The notes: generated by a model from the sequence alone, not told the origin. A stretch of 64,000 bases of DNA from Blastomussa wellsi (GCA_947652115.1 OX393562.1:9401551-9465550); one strand, 5' to 3'; shown: positions 10,018 to 20,216, counted from the stretch's first letter. Translations and numbers: made by a program.

Positions 10018-10735
10018 GTGTGTGAAAAACCAAATAATACGCAAACACAGTCAACAAAACAGCGTGACCATAAGCCAAGCAAGCGAATGTGACACAGAAA
10101 ATATTCCCCGTTGAAGGAATACATGCACTGGTATATACGAATTTGCGTCAGAATTATTTTCCAATTGAAGAAATATCTGCACAAGTATGTACGCCAAGAC
10201 AATGGACAAAAAAAAATGTTTGCCATAAAATGCGGGAGAGAAGGGCTCTGTTGGGCTGGAATAAGTTACATCAAGAGCTTTTAACAGCACCATTTTGTCA
10301 AGAATGAGAAAGGATTGTGAAGGCGCTATTCTGTTTGGAGTGCAACCATTGCGGGCGAGACAGACTCTGCGCACCGTGCTACCAAACCGGTTTTAATCAC
10401 TATGTTTGGCCGGATGTTAATGAACACAATGTTCTCAGACCCTTCGTCAAGGTGAGTGACGATCCAGAGCACTATTTCGTCTGTTGTGCCACACTCGCAG
10501 GCGAACAATGCCACGCCGGACACTGGCCCGCCTATTCAGAGTTTGATAACGTCCTTTGTGTAAGTGGTTGAAGTGTGTAATCTTTGCTTGACGACTGACC
10601 ACATGCTTTTATTATTCGACCAAAATCAAAGGGCACGAAAATAGCAACGGCGGCTTACTCGTGTACAAGATAATCAGGCTCAGCATGGGTGACCGAATAT
10701 TTACTTTTTAATCGTTTCGAGAACATAAGGCCGAC
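9936..10735 (+). repeat. Element B left TIR
   Basis: Matches the reverse complement of 19,096-19,896 throughout, with scattered substitutions and small indels. Homology fades just after a TCGTTTCGAGAACAT motif at about 10,709-10,723, which is also present near 19,100. It contains a TIR ORF copy (10,230-10,571). Confidence 0.8.
10230..10571 (+). pseudogene. TIR-encoded cysteine-rich protein, left copy of B
   Basis: ATG 10,230 (M-R-E-R-R). It is the same as the right-TIR gene (19,264-19,605) except for an in-frame TGA at 10,305-10,307 and some substitutions. After the stop the frame stays open to TGA 10,569-10,571. Cys clusters: FCLECNHCGRDRLCAPC, then VCCATL and EQCHAGH. The spacing suggests one or two zinc-binding sites. 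Function unknown. Confidence 0.65.
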
Positions 10736-10863
10736 TGTGGCATATAACCAAGTTTTGTCAAATAATTGATGCAAATTAGCCAGCAGAGACTTGCTCTTGC
10801 CGATGCTAGATGCTAGGTGGCTAGGTTGTATTTTGTCTGCGCAACCGTGTTGACACAAAAATT

Positions 10864-11640
10864 GTGCACAGCAACGAGAAGGACAAAATAAGGAAATTGG
10901 TTGTCAGCCCTCTGTACTCAAGGTTTGCCGAATTTACAAACAAAGTGGCGGGGATCCACATGCATAAAAGCAAGCTGCTGCTGAATAAACCTGTTTACAC
11001 AGGCATGACGATCCTTGACAACAGAGAGATCCTGATGTACGACTTTTTCTACAACAATCTGAAAAAGCAGTATGCCCAAAGCGCGAGCTCTTGTACACAG
11101 ACACCGACAGCCTTCTGCTTGATGACATCTACAAAGACATCAAAAGAAACAAATTTCTTTGATACGAGCGATTACCTGGAGGAGCATCCACTTCACTCAA
11201 ACGCCAACAAAAAGGCCTTGGGCAAGATGCAAGATGAATGTGCCGGAACGTCGAGAGCAGAGTGTGTGTGTCTGAGGTCGAAAATGTACTCGATTCTGAG
11301 GGCGGACAAAAAACATCAAAAAAGCGAAGGGTGTAAAAAAGTGCATTGTCAAGAAACAAATAATGCATGAACAGTACAAGGAAACGCTTTCAGGTGCGAA
11401 ACAGTTATGGCACGGAATGAACATTCTTCAAAGTGAGGGGCATGAGATCTATGGCATGCACGTAAACAAGATTTCGCTGTGGGCGTTTCATTGAAAGCGG
11501 CAGATAGCGGACGACGGGATCCATACAAATGCTTACGGGTACTCCAGGCCTTCAGATGCTGAAATAGAGTTGCTCGGGGAGTTAGAAGCTGAAATAGAAG
11601 CTTTATTTGCAGATGTTGATTTGTCAGCATTTTGTTAGAG
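10864..11640 (+). pseudogene. DNA polymerase B, C-terminal fragment (lineage 2)
   Basis: The remaining part covers the palm and thumb end. A KPVYTGMTILDN segment is followed by LMYDFFYN, then, after a frameshift near 11,070, the motif C signature YTDTDS with LLLDD. The C-terminal landmarks AECVCLRSKMYSILRAD and GHEIYGMHVNKISL lie further on, in yet another frame, with a stop near 11,490. Exonuclease motifs and polymerase motifs A and B are missing. Motif C and its surroundings differ clearly from the polymerase of element A (MDTDSNYMA at about 28,390), so B carried another protein-primed-type PolB lineage. It faces the integrase gene. Confidence 0.75.
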
Positions 11641-12380
11641 TTGCTCGGGGGGCAACTGTGTGTTTGGAGGGACAACCAGCAGCGCTTCACGCACAAAGCC
11701 GCGCTTGGGCCCATCATGCAAGTAGTAGAGAATGGGTTGATTTGGTTTGGTAAAAGATCTTTCAATGTTGTAAACTTTCAGCAACCAGATTGGATCTGTG
11801 GCCCTTTTTACACCACCTTCAAGGTCGCCTGGTTGGTAGAGATAACGAACTTGGACAAGAGAGGGGAGGATTTTTTGCTTTTTCCAAACAGGCCTTGAAT
11901 AAAATGTCGATGGCCTTGCATAAACAGCTTTTTCTTTGATGGCAATGGCAGTTTTCTTGCTTGCTTAAGGCTTGTTACCTCGTTGTTCAAAGCAAAAACA
12001 ACTCCAGGAAGCATTTTCACCCACCCAGTGTACCGCCGGCCCTCAGGGAGTCGCATTTTCACGGCGTACTGGTGCCCAAACTAGCGCTCGGCAAGGGTGC
12101 GGTCGAAACGTTCAACAATGGCCTGGTCGTGGTGAATGTCAACACGCCCGCACCAAATAAAGGTTTTGTGTTTTCCCATGTCTTTTGTAACAGTGCCCCT
12201 GAATTCCAGCCCGGGGTCAACCTGCAGCAGTTGAGGCCATTTGAGAGGTGCGCGCTTGTAAATCTTCTGAGAGGCCTGGGCGACCTCATCAGCATTTTTC
12301 GAAGTCAAGGGTTCGGCCTCTTTGAAGCGGCTGGCCACGTCGACAACGGTCAGCACGAATTTGAAAACTTTGCGCATCGG
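11641..12380 (-). pseudogene. Retroviral-type integrase of element B, broken
   Basis: The sequence keeps VVDVASRFKEAEPL, the second catalytic Asp in a VDPGLEF context (corresponding to TDNG.EF of retroviral integrases) and the catalytic Glu in IVERFDRTL. The C-terminal half (NNEVTSLK, then fragments of the chromodomain-like end near 11,650-11,830) is frameshifted. The N-terminus with the zinc-binding region and first Asp has been removed by a deletion that joins this gene directly to the basic protein gene upstream. Polintons use such an integrase to insert with ~6-bp target duplications. Confidence 0.75.
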
Positions 12381-12685
12381 GTTGTGCTGAGACCATTTGA
12401 AACTTTGGAATCAGCTGCAGCGGGCTCTGCTGCGGTCTCTGGGACCGGCTCAGGAGCAGGCACAGATTTTTTTCCTTCTCTCTTGCAATTATGAGAGTAG
12501 CCTCGAGATAAGCTTTTTTTCTGTGCTTCGCGGGCCTGAATTGTTTTCTCAGCCTTGAGTTTGCCCGCAGCCACTCGCTTGGGATTTTTGGCAGCCCTTG
12601 TTGCCGGAGTTGGTGAAGTTACTTGGCTTACCCGTGGTAAAGAGATTGCTTGAGCACACGGTTGCTGTTGCTGTTCTTCAGCCAT
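12381..12685 (-). pseudogene. Ala/Pro/Lys-rich basic protein, N-terminal part
   Basis: ATG at 12,685. It begins with Gln-rich sequence and a KNPKRVAAGKLKAEK basic stretch, then a Pro/Glu/Ala-rich linker ending at SKVSNGLS, where a deletion fuses it to integrase. The counterpart in A (30,797-31,278) continues into one hydrophobic helix. Possibly a DNA-binding or membrane-anchored virion protein; this is inference from composition only. Confidence 0.5.
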
Positions 12686-12760
12686 AGTTACATGAAAACA
12701 AAAATATATTTAATCGAGAAAATAATTTTTTGTCAGGAATTGCCGACTATTTCTGAGTAA

Positions 12761-13333
12761 TTATTCAGTAGTTGCTGGTGAGGAATCATTGGTGAGCTCG
12801 CTTGCAATTTTCTTTGTACTTTCGAAATCAATGTGTTTTGCGGTAACAAGCGCCGCGTTGGCAACAGCGAGTAGCCTGCCACACCTCAAAGAAAGGTTGC
12901 CAGGAAGGTTGGACAGCTCTGTGGTTATTATGTAGTCATTCTTAAGCTCATTTTGCAAAGCTTCAACGTCTTTGATTGGTAAAAAATTACCAACTATTTT
13001 TGATGTAAAGGTGAGAAAGCTATCTACCAGAGTATCGTGTGTTTTTGAGCTCACATATGCCTCATACCTTTTGAAGTATTTTTCAACATCCTTGTCGTTT
13101 AATCGCTTAACCTGTTCGTGAGTCAACTGCACACCTATTGTCTGTTTGGTCTTGCCCGATGAAAAAAGTGTTGCCAACTGCTCACAGAGAGCAGGAAGAT
13201 CAGGCTGCGTCGAAGCTACTGCTAAGATATTGTCGGGCGCGCTCGTTGGCTCAGCTTCAAGCAACGCCAAAATGTCGGTCATAATGGAGTCTTCGGTTGC
13301 TACCCAGTTTGCGCTCGTTGATGGGGTTGTCAT
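12761..13333 (-). CDS. Conserved ~190-residue Polinton protein, intact
   Basis: This 190-codon ORF is open, from ATG 13,333 to a stop at 12,761. The ATG overlaps the ATPase stop as ATGA (13,330-13,333). Landmarks: an N-terminal LALLEAEPTSAPD stretch, PALCEQLATL, GVQLTHEQVKRLNDKDVEKY, a moderately hydrophobic SFLTFTSKIVGNFLPI segment at about residues 95-110, then LRCGRLLAVANAALVTAKH. No catalytic motif that I know. It is one of the few open genes of its size in any of the four elements. Its fixed place after the ATPase (also in C) suggests a structural or packaging function. Confidence 0.65.
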   Translation of the reverse strand: MTTPSTSANWVATEDSIMTDILALLEAEPTSAPDNILAVASTQPDLPALCEQLATLFSSGKTKQTIGVQLTHEQVKRLNDKDVEKYFKRYEAYVSSKTHDTLVDSFLTFTSKIVGNFLPIKDVEALQNELKNDYIITTELSNLPGNLSLRCGRLLAVANAALVTAKHIDFESTKKIASELTNDSSPATTE

Positions 13334-13908
13334 TTTGTACCGAAGTGAGAACACAAGGAAGGAAAACATTCTTTTTTCAACATCGAAATATGTTCTTTGT
13401 ACTCATCTTGAAAAAATTCGCCAGCGTAATCTTCAAAAACCGCTTTCAAAGTCTTCCATGAGGGAGTGAAAAAAAGCACAATTGCAGCTACGTTTTCGCA
13501 GAAAGAAGCTGTGATGCCGGTCATCTTTTGGGTGAGCACCCACATGCTTAGTCCTGTGTGGCGAGCGCTGAATGCGAAATTGACCAGCTGGCCTGTAAAC
13601 TTTTTTACATCTTTCAAGGCTGTGCAGTTATCGAGGATTATGAGCGCGTTGGTGCCCTCCAAAAACCAGCAAACAAGCTTCAACCATGGTTCAACCACAT
13701 TCTGTTCACGAATGATAATAAAAAAATCGAGGGTCCGCCTCAGCGAAGCGATGAAAAGTCTTGTTATACGCGAATGTCTGGCAGATGAGCCCGATGTAGT
13801 CCAACTTGCCACGGAAAGGGCCAAAGAGCTGGTCCACCACAAACCTTGATTGCCTGAATTAGTCGGGCCAATAACAAGAGCGTTGAACGGTATGTTTCTC
13901 GGGTCCAT
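13330..13908 (-). pseudogene. A32/FtsK-type packaging ATPase of element B
   Basis: ATG 13,908, seven bases after the capsid stop. The P-loop is damaged: GPTNSG is followed by Asn-Gln instead of Lys-Ser because of a small deletion, which also shifts the frame for the next ~60 codons. The C-terminal half is in good order: Walker B as ALIILDNC, then VNFAFSARHTG and a VLTQKMTGI segment (sensor-like Gln), and a ~45-residue C-terminus. About 193 codons in all. The terminal TGA overlaps the next ATG. Confidence 0.75.
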
Positions 13909-13915
13909 TTCTATC

Positions 13916-14250
13916 TCAGTATTGCACAGATTCTAATTGCTGCCCCAATATGTTCGTCTGCGAGTCACTGATAACAAAAACGTGGCTGTTCATATTGCCT
14001 GATCCACTGGCATTCCTCTCAAGCTCAAGCTTGACCCCATCTTTGGTGTTCACAAGGCGTGTGCCACTGCCATGCATTGACTGATCTGCCATTGAGCACA
14101 TATCAATCAAAAGCCCAAACTTGTCATCGGTGTAGAACTTCATCAGATTCATGGGCGGCATTTTTGTCTTGACAAAGAAGCGGGTGGCTTCCTCCCAAAT
14201 GTCCTTGCCTTTGATGCCGTTGTTGTACAGCATGTTGGTGGGCAGCAGTG
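13916..14250 (-). pseudogene. Capsid protein C-terminal fragment (B)
   Basis: Contains the NMLYNNG strand, a DDKFGLLIDMCS segment, DQSMHGSGTRLVNT and the closing VFVISDSQTN strand, then TAA/TAG at 13,916. The first ~300 residues are missing: a deletion joins this fragment, at about 14,250, to the middle of the facing coiled-coil gene. The promoter region between them is therefore lost. Confidence 0.7.
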
Positions 14251-14259
14251 CGCAATCAA

Positions 14260-15160
14260 TGAGAGAAAAAGCGTGGAATAGTCTCAAGGGAATATTTCCA
14301 GAAAGCCTCTTACAGCCTAAAGGGCAAATTACAAGTAAAAATGGCTGGAGCCGGCAAAAACATATATGCCCTTTTCACCAAAGAAAGGTCAAAGCTACTC
14401 AAGAGGTTCAATATCTGAGAAACAGAATTGAGCAAACTCAAACAAGGATTGATGGGTTACAAGATGAACATGGTTCGAATGTTGAAAGTGAGAAATCTTA
14501 AAACAGATTTTGAAAATGCAAAAAAAGAGGTGACAGCTCTTGAAAAACAAGCAAAAAGTAGAACAGGAACAAACCCGGATCGACCAACTCAGGGCAAGCC
14601 TCGCGACCAAAGAGAGCGAAAGAAACACCATGGAAAAAAAGCTCAATGAAACAAGAACTTTGGATGAACTACGTGAGCAAGAATCCGACCTTCAATGACA
14701 AAACGAGGAAGATCAGGAAATCATCAAGGATGAGAACGCCTCACCCTCTGACAATGAAGCCACGGAAGGGAGAGTTGCGGAAAGAACCTAGGAGCTCACA
14801 CGTTTGCAAACGCAGATTGAGGAAAGAGAAAGAGCACTTCCTCTTCGTGAGAGGGTCAAAGAGATCTTCAAAAAATATGGCGTGACAGTTACAGCCAGCT
14901 TTCTTGCTCCTGGTGCCACGATTGGTGCTATTATTGGTGCCATTACCAACTCTTTGGAGGCCATCGGCAAAGCGTTGGGAAAAGGTCTGAAAGATGTTGG
15001 CTCAAAGTTTGCAACTGCTCTGCCAGGTCTCATTGGCTCGATTGTGAGTTGCCTCTTCAAAGCCGCTGGTCAGGCCATTGGTTTTCTTGCTGAGCACACC
15101 TGGCTGCTGATTTTGGCTGTTGTGGGCTTTCTATATCAAGAAGCAGCATTAATGAAATGA
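14260..15160 (+). pseudogene. Coiled-coil / hydrophobic-tail protein, C-terminal part (B)
   Basis: The N-terminal acidic and globular parts are deleted. 14,400-14,800 encodes charged coiled-coil sequence in several frames with stops. From about 14,804 to 15,160 the frame is open and contains the conserved tail: LPLRERVKEIFKKYG, a Gly/Ala/Ile-rich hydrophobic segment, GLKDVGSKFATALPGLIGS, and WLLILAVVGFL. The tail is the best conserved part of this protein across A, B, C and D. Confidence 0.65.
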
Positions 15161-15356
15161 CAAGAATACCAAACCTGCAACTGCAACCGCGCCAAGAGCG
15201 ACAGCTATTTTGTTCACATCATGTGACTCACTGCCGGAGCCAACCCTTGGCATTGGTTCAGATTCCATTTGCTCCGTTGGAGCGCTGGCTGTTGCTGCCT
15301 TCGGATTTCAAGGGTGACTGTTTGGCGGGTTAATTTTTCGATTTCCCGCCATCCAT
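15149..15356 (-). pseudogene. Small tail-anchored protein (B)
   Basis: ATG 15,356 overlaps the stop of the preceding gene as TAATG. It starts M-D-G-G-K-S-K as in C, then an in-frame stop breaks it. The C-terminal hydrophobic helix (KIAVALGAVAVAGLVFLS) is still readable near 15,155-15,210. Overlaps the facing coiled-coil gene by ~12 bp. Confidence 0.5.
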
Positions 15357-16802
15357 TAGCTGAAGCGCTGCTTTTTTGTGATTTTGTTTACCTCATCATT
15401 GACTCCCAGCTTCATACCTGGCATCGCTTGTTTGAGCTGGTTGTTGAGGCCAACTGCGCTCTCTGTGTTAATTACCATCCGCGTGGGCATCAGCCAGGCC
15501 CCCGGGCACACAGCAAGGTTGAGCCTCACCTTTGCCTCGTCTATGGCAAGTTGGTATCTTTGAAGTGACTTGGCCAGATCCGCTTCACTTATCGCGTCTT
15601 CCACCAAGACAAGGAACTCACTTTGTGCCTCTTCTGTGCGCCCCCCATTGCCCAGGATGCTGCTTCTCACGTAACTTGCGCGCCCAGGACACAGTAAACA
15701 AACGCCTCTATCGACTAGTTTATTCGTGACAAACCCGCTTGGGTCAAACCTGCCGAGGTTTTGGGCGCGAACCAATTGAATTGCTCTTCCGCTGCATTGT
15801 TTCTTATGAATCATACTGAAATTCCCTTTTATGAATTTTGCTTTTGCCGACGGATAGGGCACGTCCTGTATGAAAGGGTCGTGGCAATAAATGTAAACGC
15901 TTCCCAGCCCGTGGTTTGCACCGTACGTGAAGCGGAAATCAGTTGACGGGTCAACACCGAACTCTGCGCACAATCTTTTGTAAGAAGCTACGTCGTAATG
16001 GTTGTTAATCTGACTGAATGTTGGGTCGCCCGGCAATGCGTTGAAGCTTTGGATGCCCCCGAGCTGATACAAGATGCGCCGAACCGTGAAGTACATGTGG
16101 AAGATGTAAAAAGCCCACACCTGCGGCGGCAGATTCAGCGTTGTGTGATCTTTGTCAAATACTTCACGAGAGATTCCACAACCTGTCATCGCGCACCACA
16201 CTGCAAAGTTCAGCTGCTGTGCCCAGAAAGATAGATTATGCCCCGCAAGCCACTTTTTTGTGGGCTTTGACGTTTCGAACTTTATCTGTTCCTTTTGAAA
16301 TATCTCTCTGAACTTTGTTGTAAAATACTGGTCAGGCATTACATAAACTTCAAACTTGGTGCAGCGTCTTGAAATTCAACTGCTGGAACCGGCGGCGAAC
16401 TTTTTACTCCACTGGGCGATAACTGGTAGGGGAAGCCACCAACGTCATTCAAACCCAGCGCGCTTCAGCGCTTTTCATGTCTGTACTCCAATATTTGCGG
16501 TCTGAACCGAAGACGCTTTGCAGACTGCCTTCACCCTCTTTGTAAAATATTTCAGCTGTTGCTGTGTGGTCCAACGCAAAAGTTGTCTGTGCTAAAAATT
16601 TGATTTTGTTGGCCCTTGGAAACCTTGCAGAAAAAGCTGCCCATGCCTTGTCTTGTGCAGCCTTCGCAATCGCCTCAGGGTTTTGAATCCATTTTGTGAG
16701 GTTGGCAGACTGCTTAACTTCGATTTTATTTTGTGCCCTTTTTTCGAGATTGTGAAACGCAACAGAATTTGATTGTGTACGTGTAGTTTTGAAAATGTTC
16801 AT
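15356..16802 (-). pseudogene. Conserved ~470-residue Polinton protein (B)
   Basis: ATG 16,802 (M-N-I-F-K). Open to 16,449 and again from about 16,339 to the stop at 15,356, with a frameshift and small deletion between. Blocks: AWAAFSARFPRANK, TATAEIFYKEGEGSLQSVFG, PDQYFTTKFREIF, a FWAQQLNFAVWCAMTGCGIS segment, QVWAFYIFHMYFTVRRILYQLGG, DFRFTYGANHGLGSVYIYCH, and a Leu/Ala-rich C-terminus. This is the fullest copy besides A. Function unknown; no enzyme motif seen. I infer a virion role from its position. Confidence 0.55.
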
Positions 16803-16860
16803 CTTTTATTACTCCCCACTATTATTTTTTAATTAGAAATTTATGTGCAACAACAATAAA

Positions 16861-17532
16861 ATGGTTGTGCTTACTATTGTAACAACAGAAAATGGTCTCA
16901 CTGTTTACTTTGACAAGCCAATTCTGAAACCGAGTTATATCCGGCTGTTATGTTGTTCGCTTTATAACTAGTGGCACAACTTAAGAGTGAAAGTGTTTTA
17001 TAAAAAGAAAGGGCAGAATAAACAAGACGAAAATCTTTTGCTACCTGGGGACTATGATCTCGAAAGTATCCAAAATTTTTTCAACGAAGGTTTCAGTGAA
17101 AAAATATTTTCTGCAATGAGTGGTACATTCGGGAGAACAGTAATCATTGCCCCAAACAAACACAAAATTGGCACAGAATTTGGTTTGAGTGACAGTTTGA
17201 AAGTTTTTCTTGATAAAAACAGCAATAATCTTGTTTACTCGCAAATTGTTCTCCATGGTGTAAAAACAGAGAACTTTTATTTTATCCACTGTGATTTAGT
17301 GGACAGAGAGCAGAACCTTTTCAACGGCAAGCACTCATGTGTTCTTGCGAGCTCTGACATTAAAGGAAAGCCTTATGAAAAATTTTTATATCAGAGCGGG
17401 GAGCAACATGTTCTGAGGGTCACAAATACAGGCAAAGAAGTGTCAAGTTTGAACATCTCGGTAAAAAATGAAAATGGCGAACTGTTTGACTTTCACGGGT
17501 ACCCAATTCATTTTATTTTAGAGATAAATTGA
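16861..17532 (+). pseudogene. ~220-residue beta-rich Polinton protein (B), one nonsense
   Basis: ATG 16,861. The frame is open to TGA 17,530-17,532 apart from a single TAG at 16,969-16,971, where A and C have a Ser codon (TCG). Landmarks: IRLLCCSLYN, then NFYFIHCDLVDREQNLFNGK and ISVKNENGELFDF near the C-terminus. It is more diverged from A and C than those are from each other. The HCDLVD block and final strands suggest a beta-sandwich. Confidence 0.6.
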
Positions 17533-17548
17533 AATGTTATAATATGCC

Positions 17549-18001
17549 ATGTCTTTAGTGAATGTCTTGCCAAGTGCACCGCCTGATAATATTTATCCAG
17601 AGCTACCCCTCTCAAGAACCCCAGAAAATTTCCAGCTAACTGAGATCAGCAAAATTGAAAAAGAAATAGCCGATGAGGCAGAACATTACAGGCTTGTATT
17701 GTTAAAATATAAAAAAGCTCGGAAAGTGATTCACTATTCTGGGGCCATTGCAACTTCACTCACTGGTGTCGGAATTGTGGTCGGTGCACCTATTGCAGGA
17801 ATAGCAGCCTTATCAGGTTTTGCTTCCACAGGCCTGTCTGTTATTAACAAGAAGCTTGAAAGGAAAGTTAATAAACACACGAAAATTCTTGCTCTGGCAC
17901 TTGCAAAGCATGACTCAATTGTCTCTCAAGCTCTTGATGATAACAATGTTTCCAACTCAGAATTCAAACAAATAACAAGTGAAATGCAGAAATATCGCTA
18001 A
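17549..18001 (+). pseudogene. Two-hydrophobic-segment protein, C-terminally shortened (B)
   Basis: ATG 17,549, 17 bases after the preceding stop. Residues 1-25 carry a PSAPPDNIYPEL motif (Pro-rich, possible late-domain-like peptide, not tested). ISKIEKEI, KARKVIHYS, then a Gly/Ala hydrophobic stretch TSLTGVGIVVGAPIAGIAAL, GFASTGLSVINKKLERK, and a charged C-terminus. The frame ends early at 18,001 after a small deletion; downstream sequence to about 18,110 still resembles the missing end. Confidence 0.6.
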
Positions 18002-19095
18002 AAACAGACCGATTTACGCCAGCCGGATCTTGAAAAGATAAAAAACCAGATTCGGCAAGAGTTTCGAAAAAACTGGCGGCATCCAGCACAAATTTGAACT
18101 AAACTTTTGAGAGAAAAAACACAAAAATCTCTCTGAGTGTTATAAAAAATAGATAACGTGTTACTGTCAGGCGTGACGTTGTGTGACGTTTTGTGTTACT
18201 GTCACGTGACCTGTCACAAAAAAAGGACAAAACCCTTGTCGGACGGTGCTTCATGGCGCGTCTTCTGCAATCCCCGATCCCTGCCCCCACCCTATAAAAC
18301 CGCCTGTTTGCTTCAGTAAAAATGTAGTGTTTCAGCTGGCGGTGTCATTTTCAGCGAACGCAGACAACATACACAAACAAAACAAATCAAAGTTTAATTT
18401 TATAAAATTATACCGCTCTACATTCAAAATAGCAAATGCGTTAATAAATAGTCAAGTTCTCAGAGTTCTGACTGATGTTGAATAAAAACTGTCTGACATA
18501 AAGCTGGGAGAGAGACACTGCTCAAGTTAGATTTCTTGCTCCATCTGTGTTATCAGTTGGTTATATTGCTCGGCAAGAGAGCGCTCAAACTCAAGCTCTT
18601 GCAATTTCCCGCGTATTGCCGCGTGGATGCTGCTAATCTTTTTCAGGCTTTTTTTTCTTGCAATACAGTCTCTGGTATTCTATCCACCATTGCTCTTGCA
18701 GACTGACTGTTTGTGTTACTACTTCTTCCAAAAATTGACACACTCCAGGAGTGTGAAGTAGTAAGACACGTTCTGCTAGCGTTTGACTTGCCATTCTTAA
18801 TGATATTTGGCGTTAAGATGTTTTTATCAGTCGTAAAAATATTTTGATATAACCTTGGCAACCATCATCACCCTGAGGTCATAACAATATTTTAATAAAA
18901 CCTTGGCAACCATTATCACGTTGCTGCGTGCCAAAATTTTGTCTTTTCAGCACTCTGAAATGTGAAACTATTGTTTTACACGTGGAAAACAATTGTTCTT
19001 CAGAGTTGGGTGCGTGTTATCAATTAAACACACTCTTGGCCACTAAAAATACCAAAATGATGTCATTTTAATTTTATTCACTGTGTTGTGGTTGG
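18002..19095. other. Element B internal non-coding region
   Basis: No gene seen. 18,140-18,235 contains several GTGTTACTGTCAC/GTGACG-type units and an ACAAAACCCTTGTCGG hairpin-like segment. A similar stretch, in the same strand orientation although the element is inverted, occurs in D at 60,160-60,250. The rest is A+T-rich. Confidence 0.4.
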
Positions 19096-19896
19096 CCGAA
19101 TGTTCTCAAATGTTCTCGAAACGATTGAAAGGCAAATATTCGGTCACGCACACTGAACCTGATTATCTTGTACACAAGTAAGCCGCCGTTGCTATTTTCA
19201 TGCCCTTGATTTCGGTCGAATAATAAAAGCATGTGGTCAGTTGCCAAGCAAAGATTACACGCTTCAACCACTTACACAAAGGACATTATCAAACTCTGAA
19301 TAGCCAGGCCAGTGTCTGCCGCGGCATTGTTCGCCTACGAGTGTGGCACAACAGACCAAATAGTGCTCTGGATCGCCACTCACCTTGACGAAGGGTCTGA
19401 GAGCATTGTACTCATTAATATCCGGCCAAACATAGTGATTAAAACCAGTTTGGTAGCACGGTGCGCAGAGTCTGTCTTGCCCGCAACGGTTGCACTCCAA
19501 ACAGAATAGCGTCTTCACAATCCTTTCTCGTTCTTGGCAGAATGGTGCCGTTAAAAGCTCTTGATGTAACTCATTCCAGCCCAGCAGAGCCCTTCTCTCC
19601 CGCATTTTATGACAAGCGTTTTTTTGTCCATTATCTTGGCGTATATACCTGTGCAGATATTTCTTCAATTGGAAATTTATTCTGACGCAAATTTGTATAT
19701 GCCAGTGCATGTATTTCTTCAACGGAGAATATTTTCTGTGTCACACATGCTCGCTTGGCTTGGGGTCACGCTGTTTTGTTTACTTCTGTGTTTGCGTATT
19801 ATTTGGTTTTTCACACACATATAAAATACTGGTTCTTCTGGTGCAGCAAGTTTGCAATTGTTGCCCTTATTGCTGGAAGCCGTTTTACACTAAACT
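19096..19896 (-). repeat. Element B right TIR
   Basis: Inverted copy of 9,936-10,735, ending ...ACACTAAACT at 19,896. It carries the intact TIR ORF. The next bases (CTGCGACATTTTGGAG) are the inverse of the spacer between the two TIR copies at 9,917-9,935. Confidence 0.8.
19264..19605 (-). CDS. TIR-encoded cysteine-rich protein, intact copy of B
   Basis: From the ATG at 19,605 (M-R-E-R-R) this is 113 residues; the frame is open a further 39 codons upstream to an ATG at 19,722, so the start is uncertain. A short LLGWNELHQELLTAPFCQ helix is followed by a Cys cluster FCLECNRCGQDRLCAPC, an aromatic middle, then LVCCATL and EQCRGRHWPG. The C-x2-C-x2-C...C-x2-C spacing suggests zinc binding. The same architecture (helix AAPFC, then CRKCTKCKQDGLCLSC) appears in the TIR ORF of A, which has an extra N-terminal Cys domain. 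It could be an early regulatory or host-interaction protein, but nothing shows this directly. Confidence 0.6.
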   Translation of the reverse strand: MRERRALLGWNELHQELLTAPFCQERERIVKTLFCLECNRCGQDRLCAPCYQTGFNHYVWPDINEYNALRPFVKVSGDPEHYLVCCATLVGEQCRGRHWPGYSEFDNVLCVSG

Positions 19897-20216
19897 CTGC
19901 GACATTTTGGAGCTTGTATTTGGGCGATGGAGGTGGGTAGGAAATTTTGATCGTCATTCAAAACTAGTGTTCGTTGCAATTGGACCGGTGGTAATGCTAG
20001 AATTATCATTTAACTATGGTTTCTGGTTCTATCCTTGATCAACCTACACCTGTGGAGTTCAAAAAATTAAAAGGAATTAATTATGCTTAAGGAGAATAGA
20101 GTGGTAAAGTGTGACGTCCCAAATATTTAAATTTTTGAAATTAGGGGATTCATTAAGATCTTCAGAAAGTACATGATGAAGAATGCCTATTTGCCAAAAA
20201 TTAGCATCTTTGAGGG

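Larger units (their letters stand above)
9936..19896. mobile_element. Polinton-like element B (both TIRs, large internal deletions)
   Basis: Bounded by AGTTTAGTG... and ...ACACTAAACT, so the ends are AGT and ACT as in Polintons, with ~800-bp TIRs. It keeps only the C-terminal third of a DNA polymerase, a truncated integrase, an intact ~190-residue protein, the ATPase, the capsid C-terminus, the coiled-coil C-terminus and the four right-hand genes. The deletions remove most of the polymerase, the joint between integrase and a basic protein gene, and the whole region from mid-capsid to mid-coiled-coil gene. At ~10 kb it is about two thirds the size of A. Confidence 0.85.
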
